A stretch of 34,445 nucleotides of DNA, from contig CAZVPZ010000010.1 in assembly GCA_964629245.1 (NCBI GenBank), positions 1 through 34,445 on the forward strand, written 5' to 3'. This stretch comes from CAZVPZ01 sp964629245 (GTDB lineage Archaea > Nanohalarchaeota > Nanosalinia > Nanosalinales > Nanosalinaceae). The notes beneath the pieces were generated by a model. That model was not told where the DNA came from and did not search any database. It worked only from the letters and a program-made list of their open reading frames with translations. The position numbers and the translations under genes are program-made. The number at the start of each line of letters is the position of its first letter. The stretch's first letter is position 1. This document shows positions 7,120 to 13,148 of the stretch, one piece after another.

Positions 7120-7278
7120 GCCCAGGTAGCTCAGCAGGTAGAGCGCCACGCTGTTAAACAAACCGTTCTATTCCGGAACGGTGTTCGAGCAGATGTTGGA
7201 TCTGCTACAACAGCTTGCCTCCAAAAGCTGTGAAGTACAGACACGTGGTGGTCGCAGGTTCGAGCCCTGCCCTGGGCG
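7120..7278 (+). tRNA. tRNA-Asn(GUU) with an 86-nt intron
   Basis: Acceptor 7120-7126 pairs with 7271-7277; discriminator G7278 is normal for archaeal Asn. The D arm is GCTC/GAGC. Anticodon stem 7146-7150 pairs with 7244-7248, anticodon GTT is at 7153-7155, and the T arm is 7254-7270. The intron is 7157-7242, at position 37/38. A canonical bulge-helix-bulge is present: CTGT (7151-7154) pairs with ACAG (7237-7240), with 3-nt bulges TAA and ACA cut after the second base. The intron holds three perfect 7-bp hairpins: 7162-7168/7176-7182, 7188-7194/7200-7206 and 7210-7216/7225-7231. That is long and highly structured for an archaeal tRNA intron. CCA is not encoded. Confidence 0.97.
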
Positions 7279-7287
7279 CTTCAGCTT

Positions 7288-7398
7288 TCAGGCCGCGAGG
7301 CAGTCCTTGTGGATGCAGCTTTCCTCGATGCAGACATGACCTTCATCGTTTAGGATTTCGTTGCCACATACCACACAGGTTTCAGTGATTCCTCCCAT
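7288..7398 (-). CDS. 36-aa Cys-rich, zinc-finger-like miniprotein
   Basis: A complete 36-codon gene on the minus strand. The residues include CVVC (8-11), Cys23, Cys28, His30 and Cys33 ('CIEESCIHKDC'), which could ligate one or two zinc ions in a small zinc-ribbon or treble-clef fold. Support for it being real: a Shine-Dalgarno-like GGGGTGGA just before the ATG at 7398, a TATA box at 7431-7439, and no other gene in this 200-nt space. It might bind nucleic acid or act as a protein adaptor; I do not recognise a family. It sits between tRNA-Asn and a small unknown gene on the same strand. Confidence 0.6.
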   Translation of the reverse strand: MGGITETCVVCGNEILNDEGHVCIEESCIHKDCLAA

Positions 7399-7430
7399 GT
7401 ATCCACCCCAACTAACCTTTGGTAAGCCTT

Positions 7431-7439
7431 CTTTTTATC
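7431..7439 (-). promoter_or_regulatory. TATA box for the 36-aa miniprotein gene
   Basis: Minus-strand GATAAAAAG, about 37 nt from the ATG at 7398; this predicts a leader of about 11 nt that holds the Shine-Dalgarno sequence. Confidence 0.5.
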
Positions 7440-7487
7440 GCCTCGGCAACGGCAGGGTAACCGGGTGAACACGGTGTTACTCCTCGC

Positions 7488-7712
7488 CTACCTGTCCCAG
7501 AGGTACCCGGAGTCGTGGCCGGCCAGTTCCTGCCCCTGGTCGTCGTAGAGAAGTTCGATGTCCCCGGAGTTCCACACCTGCAGTCTTCCCATGTTGTCGA
7601 CGTACCGGAACCCGGCCTCCCTGAGGTCGCCGGGAGTCACCGGCTGGGAGGGGCCAACGTTTTCAAGCAGACGGTCAAGTGAATCGCTGTCGCCAGTATT
7701 ACCTGTCGGCAT
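7488..7712 (-). CDS. Small acidic protein of unknown function
   Basis: A 74-residue acidic protein with no Cys, no membrane segment and no signal peptide. The N-terminal third is polar and likely disordered. The rest ('VTPGDLREAGFRYVDNMGRLQVW' in part, then 'IELLYDDQG') reads like a small alpha/beta or strand-rich domain. I do not recognise a family. A weak TATA-like sequence on the minus strand (7736-7743, CTTATCAC) lies 26-28 nt from the ATG, agreeing with a leaderless start. A weak inverted repeat (about 7457-7480) after the stop might help end transcription before the miniprotein gene. The reverse frame here (7558-7893) is taken as a shadow. Confidence 0.6.
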   Translation of the reverse strand: MPTGNTGDSDSLDRLLENVGPSQPVTPGDLREAGFRYVDNMGRLQVWNSGDIELLYDDQGQELAGHDSGYLWDR

Positions 7713-7802
7713 ATGTACATTGGGGAAGGTAAAAAGTGATAAGTTCTGCCGTCCTCTCTGCTTCTCCGGAACGCTTTCAAACTTCGGTTCTACGTTTACT
7801 AT

Positions 7803-8591
7803 ATGCTCTACAGAAAGATGCTTTCAGTTCGCCGGGTTCTCGGAAGGATCTTTGACCGGTTCCATATTGACGACTCCCGCGTCAGGCAACTGAGGCGGTT
7901 GTCGACGTTGGGGATAGCACTCGGTTTCACGATTATAGTTTCGAACTTCATCTTTCCACGTCTTCCGGCTATCCTGATGGGGTTTTTACCTATCGACTAT
8001 CATGGTATCGCGGAGGCTCTTTTACTCGATGAGGCGGCTGCCGGGCTAATTCTGGGTTCCTTTATACTACTTTTCTCCTCAGTCATGCATCTGTCGCTTG
8101 ATATATATCTTGATACCGTAGGTGTGCCTTGGCGGTTCAAGGGAGATGAATTCCTGAAGTTGCTTGGAGCGGTGTCTTTCGCCCTCTCTTTCCTCACAGC
8201 CCGTGTACTTGTTGTCCTCTCTGGTATAGTAGGTGTTGAATCCGATTTCGGGATGGCGGGTTTCATACCTGTCAGGGAGATATGGTTCCAGGGTTATCAC
8301 ATCCACCACTTCTTTTTCGGGTTCCTTGCACTTACATACGTTGGATGGAAAACCGTGTTCAGCAGGGATTTTTCACCTCCCAGGATGGCAGTTCTCTACG
8401 GGGCGGGCCTGGGCATCTTCGTTGATGAGATAGGGATGCTCCTGACGGAAGGCGACTACTTCGCCACCTCCTCTTATTTCGTGGCCATCGTGTTCATGTC
8501 CCTCGTACTGGCAGGTCTTCACTGGGACAGGATTTCTTCCAGTCAGTCAGTAAGTATGGAAGAGATGATGGGAGAAGGAGGGAGGGGATGA
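7803..8591 (+). CDS. Six-helix integral membrane protein with HxHH motif
   Basis: This 262-residue protein has about six hydrophobic helices: roughly residues 35-57, 78-102, 117-143, 168-187, 194-213 and 223-244. Helix 4 begins with 'GYHIHHFFFGF' and helix 5 carries 'GAGLGIFVDEIGMLL'. A cluster of His with a conserved-looking Asp-Glu across two helices suggests a buried metal or catalytic site. Similar HxHH-G...DE arrangements occur in uncharacterised bacterial and haloarchaeal membrane proteins, but I cannot name a function. The N-terminus is basic (about 10 Arg/Lys in 32 residues), which fits a cytoplasmic location. A TATA-like stretch around 7774-7781 is weak. Confidence 0.75.
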   Translation: MLYRKMLSVRRVLGRIFDRFHIDDSRVRQLRRLSTLGIALGFTIIVSNFIFPRLPAILMGFLPIDYHGIAEALLLDEAAAGLILGSFILLFSSVMHLSLDIYLDTVGVPWRFKGDEFLKLLGAVSFALSFLTARVLVVLSGIVGVESDFGMAGFIPVREIWFQGYHIHHFFFGFLALTYVGWKTVFSRDFSPPRMAVLYGAGLGIFVDEIGMLLTEGDYFATSSYFVAIVFMSLVLAGLHWDRISSSQSVSMEEMMGEGGRG

Positions 8592-8621
8592 CCTTGCTTA
8601 GAGAGCCACCACTTCCAACTG

Positions 8622-8629
8622 TTTTAAAC
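8622..8629 (+). promoter_or_regulatory. TATA box for the Nudix gene
   Basis: TTTTAAAC centred at about 8626, 27 nt before the ATG at 8653; leaderless start. Confidence 0.6.
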
Positions 8630-8652
8630 TAGACTGAACAATTCTACAGTGT

Positions 8653-9006
8653 ATGACGGTTGAGATTTCTGGTGGTCTGGTTGTCAGGGACAAAAAACTT
8701 TTGATGGTTAAAGACGATGACGGGTGGAACGTCCCGTGCGTCGAGGTCTCTGGCGAGATATGTGCCGATGCGGCCCGGGAGATTACGGAGGAACTTACCG
8801 GCTGTTCCTGTGAGGTATCCAGGTACGAGAGCAGGCTGAAGACCCGGTTCAACTTTAACGGTGAGGAATTTGTCTGGCAGCCATACCTTCTCGACATTAG
8901 CGGGGAGCCTGAAGAGGGCGAATGGGTGCCCTTGGCCGAGCTGACTTCGCGGGAGCTTGTGAGGCCTCTTAATCAGATAAAGGAAAAGCTGGTTGACCGG
9001 CTCTAG
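8653..9006 (+). CDS. Nudix-fold protein with a degenerate Nudix box
   Basis: This 117-residue protein has the Nudix layout: strand 'GGLVVRDKKLLMVKDDDGWNVPCVEV', then a helix 'ADAAREITEELTG' and later 'WVPLAEL'. The helix keeps the REIxEE core that binds Mg. The surrounding box is off: the first Glu is one residue too close to the Arg, and the Gly after EE is shifted by one. The protein is also short for the family (usually 130-160 residues). It may be a house-cleaning pyrophosphatase with a changed substrate, or a Nudix fold that lost catalysis. It stands alone, convergent with the aldo/keto reductase gene (stops at 9006 and 9008). Confidence 0.75.
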   Translation: MTVEISGGLVVRDKKLLMVKDDDGWNVPCVEVSGEICADAAREITEELTGCSCEVSRYESRLKTRFNFNGEEFVWQPYLLDISGEPEEGEWVPLAELTSRELVRPLNQIKEKLVDRL

Positions 9007-9007
9007 T

Positions 9008-9826
9008 TCAGTCCCAGTCCGGTGCGAACCCTGGATTTACTAGGCGCCTGTTGCCTTTGAGTCCGCTTACTGTCTCCATCTCCTGGCTTTCGAGTTCGAA
9101 ATCGAATATGTCTATGTTGGCTTCCTGGTGTTCTGGTTTCGACGCCTTGGGTATCGCCGCGACGTTTTCCTGCTGAACGAGCCACCTTAGAGCCACCTGT
9201 GCGGGAGACTTGTTGTAACGCTTCCCTATCTTTTCCAGAGCGCTGTCTTGTAGCACCTCCCCTCTTGCAAGGGGGCTGTAGGCTGTGAGCATCATTTCCT
9301 CCTGCCTACATTTCTCCAGTACCTCCGTCTGGTCCAGGAAGGGGTGGTACTCGACCTGATTGGTGAGTATCTCCCGCGGAGAGACCTCTACCGCTTCCTC
9401 TATCTGCGCGACGGTGAAGTTGCTTATACCTATGTTCCTGACAGCGCCCTCGTCCGCTAGCTCGGCCATAGCGTTCAAGGTCTCTTCGAAAGGCACGCTT
9501 CTGGAAGGCCAGTGGATCAAGAGCAGGTCCACATAGTCGGTCCTCAACTTTTCGAGGCTATTCCTGAAGGACGATGTCACGTCACTCGACCGGAAGTTGG
9601 ACCGCCACAGCTTGGTGGTGAGCCACACCTCGTCCCTGTCTACATCCGAGTTCTGGAGGGCGGCGCCCACCTGGCCCTCGTTGCCGTACGCCTGCGCCGT
9701 GTCGATGTGCCGGTATCCGACCTCTAGCGCGTTTTCGACCGCCTTTCTGCATTCTTCGCCTTTCATCTGCCAGGTACCGAGTCCCAGCGCGGGGATTTCC
9801 TGGCCCTGGAGTTCAACGTATTCCAT
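9008..9826 (-). CDS. Aldo/keto reductase
   Basis: An NADPH-dependent (beta/alpha)8-barrel oxidoreductase of 272 residues. All four catalytic residues are present, counting from the ATG at 9826: Asp42 and Tyr47 in 'YRHIDTAQAYGNE', Lys72 in 'VWLTTKLWR' and His105 in 'LLLIHWPS'. Cofactor-binding elements near the C-terminus include 'IPKASKPEHQEAN'. The protein resembles the 2,5-diketo-gluconate reductase branch (AKR5-like), but the substrate cannot be told. Start choice is uncertain: 9826 matches the family N-terminus, 9835 agrees better with a TATA-like stretch near 9862-9869, and 9856 is too long. It follows deoxyhypusine synthase on the same strand. Confidence 0.93.
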   Translation of the reverse strand: MEYVELQGQEIPALGLGTWQMKGEECRKAVENALEVGYRHIDTAQAYGNEGQVGAALQNSDVDRDEVWLTTKLWRSNFRSSDVTSSFRNSLEKLRTDYVDLLLIHWPSRSVPFEETLNAMAELADEGAVRNIGISNFTVAQIEEAVEVSPREILTNQVEYHPFLDQTEVLEKCRQEEMMLTAYSPLARGEVLQDSALEKIGKRYNKSPAQVALRWLVQQENVAAIPKASKPEHQEANIDIFDFELESQEMETVSGLKGNRRLVNPGFAPDWD

Positions 9827-9868
9827 AGAAATCATGTGTGAGAACTGGGTGTCCAAAGGGTTAAGTTT

Positions 9869-10846
9869 CTATTCCCTGCCAAATGCGGCGGCCACTAGAA
9901 GGGGGAAGACAAGCGTTGCTTCCGCCTCCACCAGTGTGTAGTTCTTCTTGCTCTCTTTGATCTTGCCCCAGGAGACCGCCTCTTTCGGCGGCGCCCCGCT
10001 CAGGGAGCCATCGCCCTCCATACCCGTGGATATGTATACGGCGTAGTCCGCGCCTCCCCTGAAGAGGTTGGACATGATGGCCTGGTGCTTGGGAACTCCT
10101 GCCCCGACGCATATCAGACCGGTCTTCTCGGCCTCTATAGCCTCGTTTATCAGGGAATCCCAGTCGTCGAGGGTCTCGATACCTATATCGGGGTCTTCCT
10201 CCTGGCGGTAGTAGAAAAGGAAATCCCCGATCTCCGCGTCTATAAGGGCGGGACAGAACACGGGAATATCGTTCTCTGCAGCGTGATGAAGGAAGGATCG
10301 CTCATCATCCACCGCCCTCCCGAGTTCTCTCGTCACCTCTGTAGGAGTCCTGAGCTTCTCCTCTGCGAAGAAGTCCGGGAAGAACTCCTCTTTCAGGTAT
10401 CCTTCCAGCTCGACGTAGGCGTCGCTCTCCACGTAGATGTTGCCGAGCCTATTGATACCTTTTTCACGGAGTTCAGTCTCGTCTGCGTCCCACTCCCCCA
10501 TCTTGAAAGAGTGCATGGTCTTGATGATGTCCTCCGTGACACTCCCGGAGGTGGTTATCATCACGTCCACAAGGTCTTCTCTGGCGAGATGTGCGACGAC
10601 CTCTCTAAGCCCCGATGAGACGATGTTCGAGGTGAAGGTCAGGAATATCTTGGCATCTTCTCCTCTCATCTCTTTGACGATGTCGACCGCTTCCGCCAGA
10701 TGTGTGGCCTGGAAGCCGGTCGTGCGGTACGAGTCCATCAACTCCTCCAGTGAGAACTCCCCGTCCATCTCGGGGCCCTTCACCTCTTCGCCATCGTAGC
10801 CTTCCTTGGTACCGGGAATAACGTGTTCACGGGTGTCGTCGGTCAT
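9869..10846 (-). CDS. dys: Deoxyhypusine synthase
   Basis: A 325-residue enzyme that transfers the aminobutyl group of spermidine to a Lys of aIF5A, the first step of hypusine formation. Family marks: NAD-binding 'FTSNIVSSGLREVV' and 'TSGSVTEDI', the segment 'PVFCPALIDAEIGDF' near the spermidine site, 'GVPKHQAIMSNLFRGG', and the active-site Lys in 'AVSWGKIKE' near residue 292. Length is normal for archaea. A TATA box at 10867-10874 lies about 25 nt from the ATG, so the mRNA is leaderless. The gene is divergent from tRNA-Phe. No spermidine biosynthesis gene is seen here apart from the arginase-family ureohydrolase at 29604-30395, whose link to polyamines is only possible. Confidence 0.95.
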   Translation of the reverse strand: MTDDTREHVIPGTKEGYDGEEVKGPEMDGEFSLEELMDSYRTTGFQATHLAEAVDIVKEMRGEDAKIFLTFTSNIVSSGLREVVAHLAREDLVDVMITTSGSVTEDIIKTMHSFKMGEWDADETELREKGINRLGNIYVESDAYVELEGYLKEEFFPDFFAEEKLRTPTEVTRELGRAVDDERSFLHHAAENDIPVFCPALIDAEIGDFLFYYRQEEDPDIGIETLDDWDSLINEAIEAEKTGLICVGAGVPKHQAIMSNLFRGGADYAVYISTGMEGDGSLSGAPPKEAVSWGKIKESKKNYTLVEAEATLVFPLLVAAAFGRE

Positions 10847-10866
10847 ATGACGGGTTTGTGCACAAA

Positions 10867-10874
10867 GATTTATG
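10867..10874 (-). promoter_or_regulatory. TATA box for deoxyhypusine synthase
   Basis: Minus-strand CATAAATC centred at about 10871, 25 nt from the ATG at 10846. Confidence 0.55.
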
Positions 10875-10893
10875 AGACCACGCGGCGCGTTGA

Positions 10894-10903
10894 TTCTTAA
10901 AAC
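10894..10903 (+). promoter_or_regulatory. TATA box for tRNA-Phe
   Basis: TTCTTAAAAC centred at about 10899, 26-27 nt before the mature 5' end of tRNA-Phe at 10926, so the primary transcript may need little or no 5' trimming. Confidence 0.6.
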
Positions 10904-10925
10904 TCACTCGCAAAACCGGTTTCAC

Positions 10926-11041
10926 GGCCGAGTAGCTCAGCCTGGGAGAGCGCTGCACTGAAGACACGCCGATTTCATCGGTGTTTCGCTGAACAGAGTT
11001 CAGCTATGCAGTTGTCCCCGGTTCAAATCCGGGCTCGGCCA
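10926..11041 (+). tRNA. tRNA-Phe(GAA) with a 42-nt intron
   Basis: Acceptor 10926-10932 pairs with 11034-11040, discriminator A11041. The D arm is GCTC/GAGC; anticodon stem 10953-10957 pairs with 11007-11011; anticodon GAA is at 10960-10962; T stem 11017-11021 pairs with 11029-11033. The intron (10964-11005) lies at 37/38. Its bulge-helix-bulge uses CTGA (10958-10961) with TCAG (11000-11003) and bulges AGA and CTA. The intron has one strong hairpin around ATTTCAT (about 10966-10983). CCA is not encoded. The 3' end of this gene is copied downstream (see the repeat at 11021-11096). Confidence 0.97.
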
Positions 11042-11096
11042 TCTCTTCGCGCTGGCAGCGCTCCGGATTTGAACAAAATTCCGGGCTCGGCCATCT
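11021..11096 (+). repeat. Inverted and direct copies of the tRNA-Phe 3' end
   Basis: Bases 11021-11032 of the tRNA (T loop and stem) recur as a perfect 12-nt inverted copy at 11063-11074. Directly after it, 17 nt from 11028-11044 (T stem, acceptor end and three flanking bases) recur in direct orientation at 11080-11096. A small hairpin (CGCTGGCAGCG, 11050-11060) sits in between. The layout looks like a replication template switch or the scar of a small tRNA-targeted element. It ends 5 nt before the stop of the secreted-protein gene at 11101. Confidence 0.85.
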
Positions 11097-11100
11097 ATTT

Positions 11101-12240
11101 CTATCCCAGTAGCGACCTGAAGAATTCGATTATCGGGTCTATGAAGACACCAGGGAAGGATTTCGTGCCGGTGGAAGTTTCGTTTTCAATACCCGGGTCC
11201 TCTGGTTTTTCAGTCGGTGTTTGATCGCTACTGCCTTCCTGCTTCTCTTCACTGTCCCTAGAATCATCTCCTGTTGGTTCTCCCACTACCGAGAAGTTCC
11301 TTGAAAACGATGCTTTCCGCCCGTCGATATCCTCCGCCTCCACTGTGAAACTGTAACTGCCGCGGTAAAGCTTGGATGTGGGGAGGACTACCTTCCCTTT
11401 CTTGACCTGGTATCTCTGTCCCTGGAACAGGACGCGGGTGTAGTTAAGTCCGAGGTCGTCGGTGACGTCAACACCTATCTCCGCGTCCTGACCCTTGACC
11501 ACTTCTCGGCTGTAGCTGAGGTTTATCTCTGGGGGAGGGTTTTCCACAGTGACGTTTATTTTCTCGGTGTAGGGGTTACCCCTCCCGTCTTCGAGGCGGT
11601 ATCCTATCAGGGTCTGGCCGTCATCGGAATCTTCAGGCACTTGCACTAATCCCCGGAACTCTCCGGCTTTCCTCGTCATGTTCCGGCCTTCTATGGTGAG
11701 GTTGTCGATACCTTCTGTCTCTGCGAACACCGCAATTTCCTCCCCTCTTGAAACCGTGCTGCTGTTGGTCCTGAACGATGTTATATCGGGTTCAAGCTGG
11801 TTTATAGAGTATCGGAAGCTTCCCGCTACCTGCTCTTCCACCGTGTTGCCCATGGTGGTAGTCCCGGTGTGGTTGACAAGGAACCGCAGCCTGTTTATCC
11901 TGTCAGGAGGGCTCGATGAGCTTACAGAGCCGAAACCCGGCTTTGACTCTCCCTGTTCCAGTTTGAAGTCTTTTTCGAGCCTCTTCCCGGCGATGCCTTC
12001 TTTCCCGTCGGCGAGCACCACGGAGAAGCTGCTGATCTGGGTGCGGTTGTAGTATTTGTGGCTGAAGCTGAGGTTGTACTTGATATTCACTTCCACTTCT
12101 TGACTGCTGTCGGATATCACCCAGCCCTCGATATCGAAGTGCCTGTCTAGGTCGCTGTCGTATATGACGGTTGAATAGTCGACTCCCGACACTCCTGCGA
12201 CGAGAAGTAGGGTAAAGACGGGAAGGATGAGTCGCTCCAT
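11101..12240 (-). CDS. Secreted Ig-like domain surface protein
   Basis: This 379-residue protein has a clear signal peptide (residues 1-19). Several beta-rich segments follow: an N-terminal domain ending near 'SFRYSINQLEPDI', then two Ig- or cadherin-like domains, about 150-235 ('ITSFRTNSSTVSRGEEIAVFAET...') and about 238-320 ('PPEINLSYSREVVKGQDAEIGVDVTDDLG...'). After these comes a low-complexity acidic linker (Asp/Ser/Glu/Pro) and a short amphipathic end 'FIDPIIEFFRSLLG'. Many N-x-S/T sequons. No transmembrane anchor; the final amphipathic helix could bind the membrane or a partner. I do not recognise the family. A minus-strand TATA-like CTTATTACT at 12262-12270 predicts a leaderless start. 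It belongs to the surface island. Confidence 0.75.
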   Translation of the reverse strand: MERLILPVFTLLLVAGVSGVDYSTVIYDSDLDRHFDIEGWVISDSSQEVEVNIKYNLSFSHKYYNRTQISSFSVVLADGKEGIAGKRLEKDFKLEQGESKPGFGSVSSSSPPDRINRLRFLVNHTGTTTMGNTVEEQVAGSFRYSINQLEPDITSFRTNSSTVSRGEEIAVFAETEGIDNLTIEGRNMTRKAGEFRGLVQVPEDSDDGQTLIGYRLEDGRGNPYTEKINVTVENPPPEINLSYSREVVKGQDAEIGVDVTDDLGLNYTRVLFQGQRYQVKKGKVVLPTSKLYRGSYSFTVEAEDIDGRKASFSRNFSVVGEPTGDDSRDSEEKQEGSSDQTPTEKPEDPGIENETSTGTKSFPGVFIDPIIEFFRSLLG

Positions 12241-12336
12241 GTAGTTTGTTCGGTAGGCCTGAGTAATAAGAGTTCGCGAGGGCGGGTAGGAATCAGTAAT
12301 ACTAAATCCTATGAAAGGGGGCTATATCGGAATTTC

Positions 12337-12354
12337 GTATTACATATGTATTAC
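12337..12354. repeat. Short direct repeat GTATTAC-ATAT-GTATTAC
   Basis: Two GTATTAC copies flank ATAT between the stop of the 67-aa gene (overlapping it) and the promoter of the Ig-like gene. TACATATGTA inside is a palindrome. It might be an operator, but the evidence is slight. Confidence 0.3.
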
Positions 12355-12554
12355 CATGGGTCGTGCTCGTAGCCGTTCTCCTCGCCCCTCTCAATCATCT
12401 CTTCCTCGGAGACCTCGGAGCATGGTGCGAACATCCAGTCCTCTATCTCCCCCATCTTCTTGAGCGCCTCTACCTCTTCCTGGGACGTTATAGAGACGTT
12501 GGCGGTCTCGTCATTGTATATCTCTACGAGCCAGAAGTTGTCTTCCTCCCCCAT
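12351..12554 (-). CDS. Small acidic protein of unknown function
   Basis: A 67-residue, very acidic protein with a single Cys. Segments 'FWLVEIYNDETANVSIT' and 'SQEEVEALKKMGEIEDW' suggest a strand followed by helices; the end is Glu-rich and polar. There is no signal peptide, unlike its neighbours, so it is probably cytoplasmic. No family is recognised. A minus-strand TATA-like sequence (about 12580-12589, AAAATTAAT) fits a start close to the ATG at 12554, so it may be transcribed on its own between the secreted-protein genes. Confidence 0.6.
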   Translation of the reverse strand: MGEEDNFWLVEIYNDETANVSITSQEEVEALKKMGEIEDWMFAPCSEVSEEEMIERGEENGYEHDPW

Positions 12555-12596
12555 GGGACAAGGTTTCGACCCCAGCTACATTAATTTTACTAGTTA

Positions 12597-13142
12597 CTAG
12601 TCGGATTCGATTGCCAGTGCCGTCCTGTCGCCTTTGCTCCCGGTATTCTGTATCGAGAGCCTGTTTATGCCTGATCTGTCTCCCCGGAATTCTGCGACTT
12701 CCTGCTGGAACAGGTATTTTATCCTGTAGACTCGGTTCTCCAGTACCGGGAAACCGAAAGAGGGCTCCAGCTGGTTCAGGAAGCTCCTTTCCTCGATATC
12801 TTCCTCCCGCTTCTCTATAGAGCGGTGGCCTCCCCGGGTGAAAGGGAGGAGGAAACGGCCGCCTTCCTGCGTCACCCGGAAGACGTCTCTTGACCGGTTG
12901 AAGTAGGAGAGTTCCTGAGCTTCTCCGTAGCCCACTATACCTGCGGGCTGTCCGGATACGATGTAGGGGAAGTCTGGGCTGGCGTCGGTGTAGAAGCTGT
13001 AGCTGCTTACCTCACTGCCGTCGAGGAATACCCTGTCGGCGTCGAGCCTTAACTCTAGCGTTACGTTCTCAGGATAGGCCGTCGAGAGTGGCGCCGTGAG
13101 AACCAGGAGCACGGTCAGGAGTCTGAGCTTCACGTACTCCAT
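12597..13142 (-). CDS. Secreted protein, paralogue of the C-terminal half of its upstream neighbour
   Basis: This 181-residue protein has a signal peptide (about 1-22). The rest is one beta-rich domain alignable with residues about 146-303 of the 303-aa protein encoded just upstream. Shared landmarks, in order: 'LRLDADRVF', 'PYIVSGQPAGIV', 'NRSRDVFRVTQ', 'LPFTRGG' (LPFTGGG in the other), 'ERSFL', 'PSFGF' and 'EFRG', then 'IQN'. It lacks the Cys repeats of the paralogue. The two genes lie 6 nt apart, presumably in one operon that arose by tandem duplication. Function unknown; the setting suggests a surface or pilus accessory role. Confidence 0.8.
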   Translation of the reverse strand: MEYVKLRLLTVLLVLTAPLSTAYPENVTLELRLDADRVFLDGSEVSSYSFYTDASPDFPYIVSGQPAGIVGYGEAQELSYFNRSRDVFRVTQEGGRFLLPFTRGGHRSIEKREEDIEERSFLNQLEPSFGFPVLENRVYRIKYLFQQEVAEFRGDRSGINRLSIQNTGSKGDRTALAIESD

Positions 13143-13148
13143 TGGGTC

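Noticed and set aside
7157..7242. C/D-box guide RNA in the tRNA-Asn intron
   Set aside because: No convincing C box and D box pair around the hairpins was found by eye.
7450..7485. Inverted repeat GTAAC...GTTAC as a terminator of the 74-aa gene
   Set aside because: The stem is short with a bulge, and no T-run follows; I could not support it as a separate feature.
11041..11100. A second tRNA gene after tRNA-Phe
   Set aside because: Only the T-stem and acceptor end is repeated; there is no D arm, anticodon arm or 5' acceptor.
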